Source: JAABTH01 sp964390725 (GTDB taxonomy: Bacteria > Bacillota > Dethiobacteria > DTU022). From it: 64,000 nt of DNA. Below, in pieces: positions 8,545 through 17,386 of this stretch (position 1 is its first letter; the number at the start of each line of letters is the position of its first letter). The notes under the pieces were generated by a model, which was not told where the DNA came from, searched no databases, and worked only from the letters and a program-made list of their open reading frames with translations. A program made the translations under genes and the position numbers. The DNA is taken from contig CAYMIW010000012.1 of NCBI GenBank assembly GCA_964390725.1, forward strand, positions 13,242 to 77,241, read 5' to 3'.

Positions 8545-9657
8545 GTGAAAATTTCAGCCATTACCAGCCAACTTTCTTCATGCCTGGAAATAGTGGAAAA
8601 AGCCCTTCCTGTTAGAACTACTACTCCGGTTATTAATAATATTCTGCTTGATATACAGCATAATGAGCTAATTTTATCTGCAACAAATTATGAAATATTT
8701 ATTAATGTCAGTTTGAAACATGAAAGTGATGAGAGCGGGAAAGTTCTTTTACCCCCCAAAATAGTAGATATTATACGATATTTTCCAACAGATGAAGTAG
8801 AAATTGATATTAACAGTGAAAACTATCGACTTGATATTCATGGTGGTACTGCTCGTTTTAATCTTTACGGCTCTTCTTATGAAGATTTTCCGGCTGATAC
8901 ATTTTTAAATCAGGGCAAGCCTCCTGAAAATTTCACTATTGAGCTAACAAAGTTGAAAAAAATGTTGAAGGAAGTAATTTTTGCTGCATCCACGGAAGAA
9001 ACCAGACCCGCGTTTAATGGTATTCTTTTCACTTTTAGTGGTAATAAAGTTATTCTCACCGCATCTGACACATACCGCCTGGTGGTCAATGAAATTACTG
9101 ATCCCTCCTGGTCTTTCAATGAAAGCAAGTGCCTGGTTCCTGCAAAGGCACTGCGTGAATTCCTAAGAATACTTGATGAAAGCCATATTGAAGCAATAAT
9201 TGGTCACAAAGATTCTTATTTTTCTATTACCTTTGGAAATATTTTCTTTGCTTCCAGACTGCTTGAAGAAAAATATCCGGATGTAAGCGGAGTAATACCC
9301 CATGATTATAAAACAAGGGTAGAAATAGACAGAAAAAGTCTTGAGAGCACAATATCAAGGGCTTCCCTTCTTGCCCAGGGAAAGAATCAGGCGGTTAATA
9401 TGCTTGTAAAAGAAGGAAAGCTTGAAGTTAAGGTATCAAGTCAGGAAGGAAGTATGGAGGAAGTTATTCCTGTTGAATATGAAGGTGAAGAGGTTGACCT
9501 TTTTGTTAATTCACGTTTTGTGCTGGATATACTAAAAATAATTGATTCAGACAAAATTATTATTGAATTTCATGGTGACGGGGGACCGCTTGTTTTCAGA
9601 TTTGATAATAACCGCGATTACCTATACCTGGTTCTGCCAATTAAGAAAGTAAATTAA
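8545..9657 (+). CDS. dnaN: DnaN, DNA polymerase III beta sliding clamp
   Basis: The beta clamp encircles DNA and tethers polymerase and repair partners. The 370-residue product has the three repeated clamp domains. Recognisable stretches are KALPVRTTTPVINNILL, LYGSSYEDFPAD, TRPAFNGILF with SDTYRLV, and a C-terminal PLVFRFDNNRDYLYLVLPIK. I use the GTG at 8545 (MKISAITSQ) because AAGGAG lies eight bases upstream and beta clamps start MK-x-S/T; an in-frame GTG nine bases earlier overlaps that site. recF follows after 21 bases. Confidence 0.97.
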   Translation: MKISAITSQLSSCLEIVEKALPVRTTTPVINNILLDIQHNELILSATNYEIFINVSLKHESDESGKVLLPPKIVDIIRYFPTDEVEIDINSENYRLDIHGGTARFNLYGSSYEDFPADTFLNQGKPPENFTIELTKLKKMLKEVIFAASTEETRPAFNGILFTFSGNKVILTASDTYRLVVNEITDPSWSFNESKCLVPAKALREFLRILDESHIEAIIGHKDSYFSITFGNIFFASRLLEEKYPDVSGVIPHDYKTRVEIDRKSLESTISRASLLAQGKNQAVNMLVKEGKLEVKVSSQEGSMEEVIPVEYEGEEVDLFVNSRFVLDILKIIDSDKIIIEFHGDGGPLVFRFDNNRDYLYLVLPIKKVN

Positions 9658-9678
9658 TTATCCCGGAGGCTGCGTAAT

Positions 9679-10812
9679 TTGTTCTATCTTGATTCTTTGC
9701 AGCTTAGAGGATTTAGAAATTACCATAATCAGCATATAAACTTTCACCGGCGATTTAATATCTTTGTTGGTGACAATGGCCAGGGTAAAACAAACCTGCT
9801 GGAAGCAATTTACTATCTCTCTGTCACGAGGTCTTTCAGGACAAAAAGGGATTTTGAATTGGTAAATTTTGAAGATCGTTTTTTTTATCTGAGCGGGATA
9901 TTTATAAAGAGTTTTATTAGCCATAAAGTTCAAATGAGTTATCAAATTAATGAATCGTTGCAGGTTAAAATAGATAACAATTTAACGGACAGGTTTAATC
10001 ATTTGCAGCGGTTTCCTGTGATAACCTTCAGCCCCGATGATCTGCAGATTATCAGGGATGGTCCCGCGGTGAGGAGAAGGTTTTTAAATCTTGAAGGGTC
10101 TCGTCTTAATCCGCTCTTTTTCCAGGAATTGAAAAAATATCAGCGGGTGTTGATCCAGAGAAACAATCTGCTCAGGGATATGGCGTCGCGAAACAAGATT
10201 GAAAAATATATTGAGCCCTGGAATCAGGCCTTGATTGAGCACGGTAGTCGAATTATTATTGAAAGAATAAAACTGATGAAAATACTACAGGAAGAAGCGA
10301 GCCCTTTTTTTAAAGAAATGAGCGGTTCTTCAGAGGAACTTACATTAAAATACAGAAGTAATCTTAAAATTGATGTTGATTTAGATGATTATGATAAAAT
10401 AAGAAAGAATTATGAGGAAATCCTTGCTTCAAAAAAAGATCTTGAGCTAAAGAGAGGTTCTACCCAGGTTGGTCCGCATCTTGATGATTTCAGTATTCTG
10501 ATTAATGGGGCCGATTCCAGGTTTTTTTCATCACAGGGGCAAAAAAGAACAGCAGCACTGGCGTTAAAAATGGCTGAAGTTAATCTCTTTACCAGGAATA
10601 ACTACGAGGAACCGATTATTTTACTGGATGACGTTTTTTCTGAATTTGATGATACAAGAAAAAAACATTTGCTAACCTTTCTAAGCAATAATAGTTCCCA
10701 GTGTTTTATATCTTCTGCATCAGGAATTAATGAGTTTATCCACAATCTTCCCGGGGAGCATAAAATATTTAAAATTACACAGGGAACGGTGTTGGATGAA
10801 ACAGATCAGTAA
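9679..10812 (+). CDS. recF: RecF recombination/repair ATPase
   Basis: RecF is an SMC-like ATPase that, with RecO and RecR, loads RecA at gaps. The 377 residues start LDSLQLRGFRNYHNQHINF and carry Walker A GDNGQGKTNLLEAIYYLS near residue 31, the RDGPAVRRRFLNLE block, the signature FFSSQGQKRTAAL and Walker B PIILLDDVFSEFDD. The start is TTG at 9679 with GGAGG nine bases upstream. The small S4-domain gene often found between dnaN and recF in Firmicutes is missing. The 3' end overlaps the next gene by 17 bases. Confidence 0.97.
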   Translation: MFYLDSLQLRGFRNYHNQHINFHRRFNIFVGDNGQGKTNLLEAIYYLSVTRSFRTKRDFELVNFEDRFFYLSGIFIKSFISHKVQMSYQINESLQVKIDNNLTDRFNHLQRFPVITFSPDDLQIIRDGPAVRRRFLNLEGSRLNPLFFQELKKYQRVLIQRNNLLRDMASRNKIEKYIEPWNQALIEHGSRIIIERIKLMKILQEEASPFFKEMSGSSEELTLKYRSNLKIDVDLDDYDKIRKNYEEILASKKDLELKRGSTQVGPHLDDFSILINGADSRFFSSQGQKRTAALALKMAEVNLFTRNNYEEPIILLDDVFSEFDDTRKKHLLTFLSNNSSQCFISSASGINEFIHNLPGEHKIFKITQGTVLDETDQ

Positions 10813-11098
10813 ACCGGTTGAACAGTTTCTTCGCAGGTGCAATCTCTGGCAGGGATACCAGCAGCATCTCGTGGTCTATAAATGGGCTAATATTGTTGGC
10901 CCGGCCCTTGCAGAGGTTACAAGGGCTGATAATTTTAATAACGGTGTTCTTAAAATTGCCGTAAAAGATTCGGTTTGGGCTTATCACTTATCGATGATGA
11001 AACCTTCACTGATCAATAAAGTAAATAATTATTCCGGCTCAAAAATGGTAAAAGACATAGTATTTATTATCGATGATTTAAATGACAACTATAAATAA
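10796..11098 (+). CDS. DUF721/DciA-like protein
   Basis: The 100-residue product has the DUF721 pattern: an N-terminal helix (KPVEQFLRRCNLWQGY), the core VYKWANIVGPALAEVTRA, and a beta segment GVLKIAVKDSVWAYHLSMMKP. In many bacteria DUF721 proteins are DciA, which loads the replicative helicase DnaB, and they often lie next to recF and gyrB. I infer a replication role from family and position. The ATG at 10796 lies inside the end of recF in another frame, so translation is probably coupled. The N-terminus gives no sign of a longer domain. If the organism also has DnaI, the role may differ. Confidence 0.8.
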   Translation: MKQISKPVEQFLRRCNLWQGYQQHLVVYKWANIVGPALAEVTRADNFNNGVLKIAVKDSVWAYHLSMMKPSLINKVNNYSGSKMVKDIVFIIDDLNDNYK

Positions 11099-11125
11099 CG
11101 AAGGTTAACCAGTGGGAGGTTTGAA

Positions 11126-11362
11126 ATGTTTTTGCATATAGGAGGTTCAAAAATTGTTTTTACCCGGGAATTGATCGGTATTTTTGATTATAATCTTTCA
11201 GTTAATGATCAGAATGGTTTGGTTTTACATGATTGCTGCGATTTTGACAATGAGTATGATAATAAAGAGAAACCTAAATCGTTTATTTTAACTGATAAGA
11301 CACTTTTTGTATCTCCTATTGCTCCGCTGACCCTTGCCGGGCGGCATGACAAAAAGCTTTAA
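11126..11362 (+). CDS. remB: RemB (YaaB, DUF370) matrix regulatory protein
   Basis: RemB is a small DUF370 protein encoded between recF and gyrB in Bacillus, related to the DNA-binding biofilm regulator RemA. The 78 residues begin MFLHIGGSKIVFTRELIGIFDYN and contain KPKSFILTDKTLFVSPIAPLTL, close to the Bacillus pattern PKSIVVT and YYSPLSSSTL. The ATG at 11126 follows GGGAGG. Function here is inferred from family and synteny; DNA binding has not been shown for all members. Confidence 0.88.
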   Translation: MFLHIGGSKIVFTRELIGIFDYNLSVNDQNGLVLHDCCDFDNEYDNKEKPKSFILTDKTLFVSPIAPLTLAGRHDKKL

Positions 11363-11434
11363 CGCGGTTTTCTTTCATCCATCGTAAACATGTTATAATA
11401 AAATAAGTGATATAAATTCCTCTCGAGGTGAAAA

Positions 11435-13345
11435 ATGGCAGATAAAAATAATAATGGCTATGGTGCTGAACATATTCAGGTTCTGGAAGGTTTGGAAGCC
11501 GTAAGAAAAAGGCCCAGCATGTATATTGGATCAACTTCCAGCCGCGGTCTTCATCACCTGGTGTTTGAAGTAGTTGATAACAGCATAGATGAAGTTCTTG
11601 CCGGTTTCTGCAAGCAAATAAAAATCACAGTTAATAAAGATAACAGCGTCACAGTTGTTGATGACGGCAGAGGGATTCCTGTTGAGAACCATCCCCAGGA
11701 AAAACGCCCGGCAGTTGAGGTTGTTCTAACTACTCTGCATGCCGGCGGTAAGTTCAACAATGACAGTTACAAGGTTTCCGGAGGCTTGCATGGGGTTGGT
11801 GTGTCTGTTGTAAATGCCCTTTCTGAATGGCTCGAAGTGGAAATATACCGGGATGAAAAAGTATACAGCCAGCGTTATGAAAAAGGAAAAAAGGTAACAA
11901 AAATCAAGGCATCGGGCAAGGTTTCAAAAACAGGAACTAAAATAACTTTTTTGCCTGATCCAACAATATTTGAGAATATTGACTTTGAAAATGAAATTAT
12001 TGTTCAACGTTTACGGGAACTGGCTTTTCTTAACAAGGGTGTCAAAATTGTTTTTAACGATATGCGCAGTGGGCGGGAAGAGAAGTTTAAATATGACGGC
12101 GGTATACAACAATATGTTGCTTATCTGAACCAGGGCAAGGAGACTGTTCCCAAAAAACCAATTTATATTCATAAAGCGGTAAGCGGTTTTGAAGTGGAAG
12201 TTGCCTTGCAGTATCATGCCGGTTATTCAGAAGTAATCTACTCGTATGCTAACAACATCCACACCCATGAAGGTGGAACACATGAATACGGTTTCAAATT
12301 AATGCTAACCAGGCTTATTAATGATTTTGCCAAACGCCTGGGTATTATAAAAGAGAACCAGCCCAACCTTTCCGGCGAAGATATCCGCGAAGGAATGACA
12401 GCGGTAATCAGTGTTAAACTGATGGATCCACAATTTGAAGGCCAGACTAAAACAAAACTTGGTAACAGCGAAATTAGAGGTGTAATTGACAGCGTATGCT
12501 ATGAAAACTTTGAAGCATTTCTTGAACAGAACCCGGCTATTGCCCGCCGTATTATTGAAAAAGCGATCAGGGCTTCCCGGGCCAGGGAAGCAGCCCGTAA
12601 AGCACGTGAACTTACCAGGCGTAAAAATGCTCTTGAAGTCAGTAACCTGCCCGGTAAGCTGGCAGACTGTACTTCAAAGGACCCTGCCGAGAGTGAATTA
12701 TTTATTGTTGAGGGCGATTCAGCCGGTGGATCGGCTAAACAGGGTCGCGATCGTCGCTTCCAGGCAATACTTCCCCTGCGCGGTAAAATTCTTAATGTTG
12801 AAAAGGCCCGTTTAGATAAAATCCTGGCCAATGAAGAGATTCGGACATTGATCACTGCCCTTGGCACCGGAATAGAAAGTGAGTTTGATATAGGCCGTGC
12901 CCGTTACCAAAAAATAATAATCATGACTGACGCTGATGTAGATGGTTCCCATATCAGGGTCCTTTTGCTGACTTTTTTCTATCGTTTCATGACTGAATTG
13001 ATCGAGAGTGGTTTTGTATATATTGCCCAACCTCCTCTATACAAGGTTAAGAAGGGCAAGAAAGAGCAGTACCTGTTCCGTGAAGAGGAACTGGATTCAT
13101 TACTTACTGAATGGACACGGGAAGGTGGCGTACAGATACAGCGTTACAAGGGTTTGGGCGAAATGAATCCGGATCAGCTGTGGGATACGACCATGAATCC
13201 TGAAACAAGAATAATAAAGAGGGTTGAACTGGTTGATGCCATAATGGCGGACAATATTTTCGGGGTATTAATGGGGGATAAGGTTGAGCCACGCCGTCAA
13301 TTTATTGAAGATAATGCCCGCCTCGTTCAAAATCTTGATATTTGA
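11435..13345 (+). CDS. gyrB: GyrB, DNA gyrase subunit B
   Basis: GyrB is the ATPase subunit of gyrase, which introduces negative supercoils. The 636-residue protein has the GHKL ATPase domain (VDNSIDEVLAG near residue 50; GRGIPV; GGLHGVGVSVVNALS), the transducer domain, and the TOPRIM domain with EGDSAGGSAKQGRDR near residue 426 and DADVDGSHI near 498. It ends QRYKGLGEMNPDQLW and a typical RRQFIEDNA. The length fits Gram-positive GyrB without the proteobacterial insertion. The ATG at 11435 follows GAGGTG. gyrA lies 1.6 kb downstream, separated by two other genes. Confidence 0.98.
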   Translation: MADKNNNGYGAEHIQVLEGLEAVRKRPSMYIGSTSSRGLHHLVFEVVDNSIDEVLAGFCKQIKITVNKDNSVTVVDDGRGIPVENHPQEKRPAVEVVLTTLHAGGKFNNDSYKVSGGLHGVGVSVVNALSEWLEVEIYRDEKVYSQRYEKGKKVTKIKASGKVSKTGTKITFLPDPTIFENIDFENEIIVQRLRELAFLNKGVKIVFNDMRSGREEKFKYDGGIQQYVAYLNQGKETVPKKPIYIHKAVSGFEVEVALQYHAGYSEVIYSYANNIHTHEGGTHEYGFKLMLTRLINDFAKRLGIIKENQPNLSGEDIREGMTAVISVKLMDPQFEGQTKTKLGNSEIRGVIDSVCYENFEAFLEQNPAIARRIIEKAIRASRAREAARKARELTRRKNALEVSNLPGKLADCTSKDPAESELFIVEGDSAGGSAKQGRDRRFQAILPLRGKILNVEKARLDKILANEEIRTLITALGTGIESEFDIGRARYQKIIIMTDADVDGSHIRVLLLTFFYRFMTELIESGFVYIAQPPLYKVKKGKKEQYLFREEELDSLLTEWTREGGVQIQRYKGLGEMNPDQLWDTTMNPETRIIKRVELVDAIMADNIFGVLMGDKVEPRRQFIEDNARLVQNLDI

Positions 13346-13359
13346 GCAAGCCGTTTTCT

Positions 13360-13989
13360 TTAATTGCTTAAAATTTCAACATCAAAAATCAGGCCTTCCA
13401 TTTCTGCATATGGAATATATCTGAACCTGATTTCGGTTCCCTCATCCATATTCTGTTCTTGCAAAAGCTGATCTGCCTGGTCGGTCAGTTTAAACTGTTT
13501 TGCAGGCATTTCATCGGGTACCCCGCTGATTTTAACTTCCAATAGGTCCCCTGGAACATAGGCTGCTATGCGGCCTGAATCAATAATTTCCTGTTCAGCA
13601 GTTGTTGCTTCAATTATATTTATTTGCAGGGCCTGGCCCTGTTCCGGGTATGATTCAGCTAAAAAGCCTTCGTGGAAAACTTCTACAGACTGTCCCCGGG
13701 CCAGTTGATCCATTCCGACCACGTTACCGTTACTACTTATTAATGTTTCTTCAGTTACAGCAAAATAGACTGCTCTTTTACCCTGCTCAAACCAGGAAAC
13801 CTGCGGTATATTAACATCCTCCAGCCCCTCAACAACCAGGATGCGATTATCGCTGATGCTGTAAATTTTTCCGCTGATTGGGACCTGTTCCGGGATTTCT
13901 CCCTGATCATTACCGGTACTGCCACAGCCGGGCAATATCAGCATTAAAGCAAATAGCAGGGTTAATAAGAGGCCCGGCTTTTTAATCAT
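13360..13989 (-). CDS. Predicted lipoprotein of unknown function
   Basis: I do not recognise this family. The 209-residue product has a lipoprotein signal peptide, MIKKPGLLLTLLFALMLI, ending at the lipobox LPGC; the mature part starts CGSTGNDQGEIPEQ. The rest is acidic and beta-rich, with repeated short strands that bind phrases such as ISDNRILVVEGLEDV and GQSVEVFHEGFLAESYPEQ, reminiscent of small beta-barrel lipoproteins in Clostridia. The ATG at 13989 is chosen because GAGG lies eight bases upstream; a GTG at 13998 overlaps that site. It is on the lagging strand, convergent with gyrB and only 14 bases from it, with no clear terminator between. Confidence 0.8.
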   Translation of the reverse strand: MIKKPGLLLTLLFALMLILPGCGSTGNDQGEIPEQVPISGKIYSISDNRILVVEGLEDVNIPQVSWFEQGKRAVYFAVTEETLISSNGNVVGMDQLARGQSVEVFHEGFLAESYPEQGQALQINIIEATTAEQEIIDSGRIAAYVPGDLLEVKISGVPDEMPAKQFKLTDQADQLLQEQNMDEGTEIRFRYIPYAEMEGLIFDVEILSN

Positions 13990-14160
13990 TTTGTTCACCT
14001 CATTAAATTATTACAAAGATTTATACCTATTCTACTACTTATGACAAACAGTATAAACTCCAGGTTCAATTAAACACTTTTATCTGCTTCTATTTACCGG
14101 CATCCAGTTTCATGATTTAATAAAGAATAACAAATAGTATTTGAAACAGGAGGTTAACTG

Positions 14161-14682
14161 TTGCTTTTCAGACTAATTTTTCCATACGTGTTTTTACTGT
14201 TTATTGTAGTTTTTTACATTGTTTTTCGTTATTACAAGCTGGGTCCGGTAATTATGAAAGTAGATCGCAGGTTTTTCAGCCGCACCAACAACGATTCATT
14301 CTTTTTAATTGTCATTCTTGCAATTGCCTCATATTTTTTAATGCGTTATGAAATGGATAATCTGCCTTTTGAAGCTGATTCGTTTATCCTCGGCCCTTAT
14401 ACTTACGCATTATTCTACCTGGCCCTGATGGCTGCTGTAATTGCACGCGAAGTAGAACGTCCCGCTCTCCGCGAAAAAGGAATTTCCACCTCTCGCGGTT
14501 TTTGGCAGTGGTCGGAGATTCTTTCTTACAGGTGGTCAAAAGAGATACTTTACATCACTATCAGCAGGGGCAAACGAACTAAAGGCGAACAAATACAGGT
14601 TAATCCGGCAGTAAAAAAAGAACTGGACCAGCTTTTGAAAAAGATGGTTCCCAAGCGTTCCGGAAAAGGGAAAAAGAAATAA
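14161..14682 (+). CDS. Predicted membrane protein with cytosolic DUF5673-like tail
   Basis: The 173-residue protein has an N-terminal membrane span (residues 1-23), a second near 44-60 (SFFLIVILAIASYFLMRYE) and a third near 82-98 (YALFYLALMAAVIAREV). A soluble C-terminal domain follows: GISTSRGFWQWSEILSYRWSKE. The pattern of a tryptophan-bearing W-x-E-I-x-SY-x-W block after membrane helices resembles the DUF5673 domain, but I cannot confirm this. The tail ends in a basic KRSGKGKKK. Translation starts at TTG 14161 with AGGAGG seven bases upstream. It lies between the divergent lipoprotein gene and gyrA. No function can be assigned. Confidence 0.78.
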   Translation: MLFRLIFPYVFLLFIVVFYIVFRYYKLGPVIMKVDRRFFSRTNNDSFFLIVILAIASYFLMRYEMDNLPFEADSFILGPYTYALFYLALMAAVIAREVERPALREKGISTSRGFWQWSEILSYRWSKEILYITISRGKRTKGEQIQVNPAVKKELDQLLKKMVPKRSGKGKKK

Positions 14683-14945
14683 TAACTAATAAACAAAAAT
14701 TAGTTTCAGCCTCAATAGCCGGGCTTTAGATCTTTTATTCCTGGCGTTATGATCCATTTTTTAGAGCGGCAAACCTCAATGTTTGCTTTTCCACTGTGTT
14801 TTTTTATGATAATATTATACAATATATATCTTTCCCCACGGCCAGTTTGAACTGCCGCGGCTGTTTTTAACTTATTTCTGATAATAAATCTATTTATTAC
14901 CGAATCTGGCCCGGGTGATATGAAATACCCTGCAAAGGAGAAGAA
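14683..14945 (+). other. Intergenic region before gyrA with two hairpins
   Basis: No gene is visible here. A short hairpin (GCAAAC 14769-14774, GTTTGC 14781-14786) is followed by TTTT and may terminate the upstream membrane-protein gene. A second imperfect hairpin around CAGTT/AACTG (about 14843-14860) is followed by a CGGCTGTTTTT stretch and could be another terminator or part of a gyrA leader. The gyrA ribosome-binding site AAAGGAG lies just before 14946. Confidence 0.4.
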
Positions 14946-17363
14946 ATGACTGAAAGAGAAAGCATTATACCAGTAAATATTTATGATGAAGTGAAAGTTT
15001 CTTTTCTAGATTACGCAATGAGCGTTATTGTCAGCAGGGCCCTCCCCGATGTTAGGGATGGTTTAAAACCGGTTCACCGGCGTATTCTTTACGCTATGTC
15101 AGAGATGGGTTCGACTCATGATAAACCTTATCGTAAATCTGCCCGTATTGTGGGTGACGTCCTTGGGAAATATCATCCCCACGGTGATGTCGCCTTATAC
15201 GATACCCTGGTCAGGATGGCCCAGTCTTTCTCGACCCGCTATCCCCTGGTTGATGGTCACGGTAACTTTGGTTCTCAGGATGGTGATTCAGCGGCTGCCA
15301 TGCGGTATACTGAATCACGTCTTTCTGCCATAGCGGGGGAATTGTTAACGGACCTGCAAAAGGATACGGTTGATTTTCGCCCGAACTTTGATGAAAGCCT
15401 GGAGGAGCCGGTTGTGCTTCCCTCGAGATTTCCCCATCTTCTGGCCAATGGATCATCAGGCATTGCTGTTGGTATGGCAACTAACATCCCCCCTCATAAT
15501 CTGATCGAATTAATAAATGCCCTGAAGTACCTGATTAAACATCCGGAAGCGGCAATCCGCGATCTGATGCAGTTTATTCAAGGGCCAGATTTTCCCACAG
15601 GTGGAATTATCGTGGGGCACGAGGGTATTTATAACGCATACAAGACCGGTAGGGGAATTATCAAGGTCAGGGGCCGGGTGCAGGTAGAAAAGAAAGATAA
15701 AAACCGTGAACAAATTGTTATATCCGAAGTACCCTATCAGCTGAATAAAGCCAAGTTAGTGGAAAAAATAGCAGACCTGGTTAAAGAGCGCAAGATTGAG
15801 GGAATCACCGACCTGCGCGATGAGTCGGATCGTACCGGGGTACGTGTAGTGATGGAAGTCAAGAAAGATTTCCAGTCCCAGGTGATTATTAACCAGCTCT
15901 ACCGCTATACTTCTCTTCAACAAACTTTTGGAATAATTATGCTTGCCCTGGTTGATGGGCAGCCCAGGGTGCTTACTTTAAAACAGATTTTGGCCTATTA
16001 CCTGGAACACCAGAAAGAAATTATCAGGCGCCGCTCGGAATTTGATTTGAAACGTGCCGAAGATAGAATGCACATTGTTGAAGGTCTGCTTAAAGCGCTC
16101 GATATGCTCGATCAGGTAATAGCCCTGATTCGGGCTTCGAAAGATGTCCAGACTGCACGGGAAGGGCTGATGGATCTCCTTGCTATTTCCGAAAAACAAG
16201 CCCAGGCGATTCTCGACATGCGGCTCCAACGCTTAACCCAGTTGGAGATTCACAAGCTGGTGGAAGAAAAAGAAGATTTAATGGAAAAAATAGCTTATTA
16301 TCGCCGTATTCTTGAAGATGAAAATCTTGTCCTGGAGATTATCAGTGAAGAGTTAACGGTAATTCAGGATAAGCACGGTGATGCCCGTCGCACAGATATA
16401 GTAGCAGATGAGGGCGATGTGGTTATAACAGACTTAATACTTGAAGAAGAAGTAGTTGTTACTCTTACCGACCGCGGGTACATTAAACGGCTGCCCCTGA
16501 CTACTTATCGTAGTCAGCACCGGGGTGGACGCGGTGTTCTGGGCATGCAGACCCGTGAAAACGACAGAGTTGAACAATGTCACGTTGCATCTACCCATGA
16601 TAAGCTTTTATGCTTTAGTAACCGTGGTAAAGTTTACCTTCTCCAGGTATATGAAATTCCTGAATCGGGACGCCAGTCACGTGGAACAGCCCTGGTTAAC
16701 CTGTTGCCCCTGGAAGAGAAAGAATATATAACAGCGACGATGCCTATAAATGACTTTAGTGATGAGTACTTTTTGCTCATGGTTACAGCCAGGGGAATGA
16801 TCAAAAAAACTTCTCTGCACGAATATCGCAATACCCGCAAGACTGGTTTAATTGCTCTCAGTTTGAGCGAAAACGATGAACTGATTGCCGTCAGGTTAAC
16901 CGATGGTAATAAAGAAGTAATTGTAGGGACCAGCGCCGGTTTGTTTGTTCGTTTTCCCGAAGACCAGGTCAGGGCAATGGGGCGTTCGGCAAGAGGAGTG
17001 AAAGCCGTGAAGCTCGGTGCAAAAGATCGGGTTATTGGCGCAGATCTTGTTACCGGCGATCAACAGATGCTGTTTGCTTCCTCGGGTGGTTTCGGTAAAC
17101 GGGTTGCCGTTAGCGACTTTGCAGTTCACCGGCGCGGGGGAAAAGGTATGATTGGCCTTAAAACTACTATACAAAGCGGACCCCTGGCCATTTTTATTGT
17201 TTTGAATGGTGACGAAGAAGAGTTTATGATTGTAACAGCCCGTGGAGTGGTAAACAGGCAAAAAATTGAACAAGTTTCCCTGATGGGTCGTTATGCCCGT
17301 GGCGTAACCCTAATCAGGCTTGATGAAAATGATCGGGTGATGAACCTGATTGGTTTGGATTAA
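14946..17363 (+). CDS. gyrA: GyrA, DNA gyrase subunit A
   Basis: GyrA performs the breakage-rejoining step of gyrase. The 805-residue protein has the winged-helix and tower domains with RALPDVRDGLKPVHRRIL, the quinolone-resistance region around GKYHPHGDVALYD, and the catalytic tyrosine in AMRYTESRL near residue 120. The C-terminal beta-pinwheel contains the GyrA box (QHRGGRGVLGM, a Q-x3-G-x-G pattern), which distinguishes gyrase from topoisomerase IV. Serine or its replacement at the quinolone position lies in KYHPHGDVA upstream of the Y; I see no obvious unusual substitution. The ATG at 14946 follows AAAGGAG. Confidence 0.97.
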   Translation: MTERESIIPVNIYDEVKVSFLDYAMSVIVSRALPDVRDGLKPVHRRILYAMSEMGSTHDKPYRKSARIVGDVLGKYHPHGDVALYDTLVRMAQSFSTRYPLVDGHGNFGSQDGDSAAAMRYTESRLSAIAGELLTDLQKDTVDFRPNFDESLEEPVVLPSRFPHLLANGSSGIAVGMATNIPPHNLIELINALKYLIKHPEAAIRDLMQFIQGPDFPTGGIIVGHEGIYNAYKTGRGIIKVRGRVQVEKKDKNREQIVISEVPYQLNKAKLVEKIADLVKERKIEGITDLRDESDRTGVRVVMEVKKDFQSQVIINQLYRYTSLQQTFGIIMLALVDGQPRVLTLKQILAYYLEHQKEIIRRRSEFDLKRAEDRMHIVEGLLKALDMLDQVIALIRASKDVQTAREGLMDLLAISEKQAQAILDMRLQRLTQLEIHKLVEEKEDLMEKIAYYRRILEDENLVLEIISEELTVIQDKHGDARRTDIVADEGDVVITDLILEEEVVVTLTDRGYIKRLPLTTYRSQHRGGRGVLGMQTRENDRVEQCHVASTHDKLLCFSNRGKVYLLQVYEIPESGRQSRGTALVNLLPLEEKEYITATMPINDFSDEYFLLMVTARGMIKKTSLHEYRNTRKTGLIALSLSENDELIAVRLTDGNKEVIVGTSAGLFVRFPEDQVRAMGRSARGVKAVKLGAKDRVIGADLVTGDQQMLFASSGGFGKRVAVSDFAVHRRGGKGMIGLKTTIQSGPLAIFIVLNGDEEEFMIVTARGVVNRQKIEQVSLMGRYARGVTLIRLDENDRVMNLIGLD

Positions 17364-17386
17364 GTTTTCCGGAGGGATGATTAACT

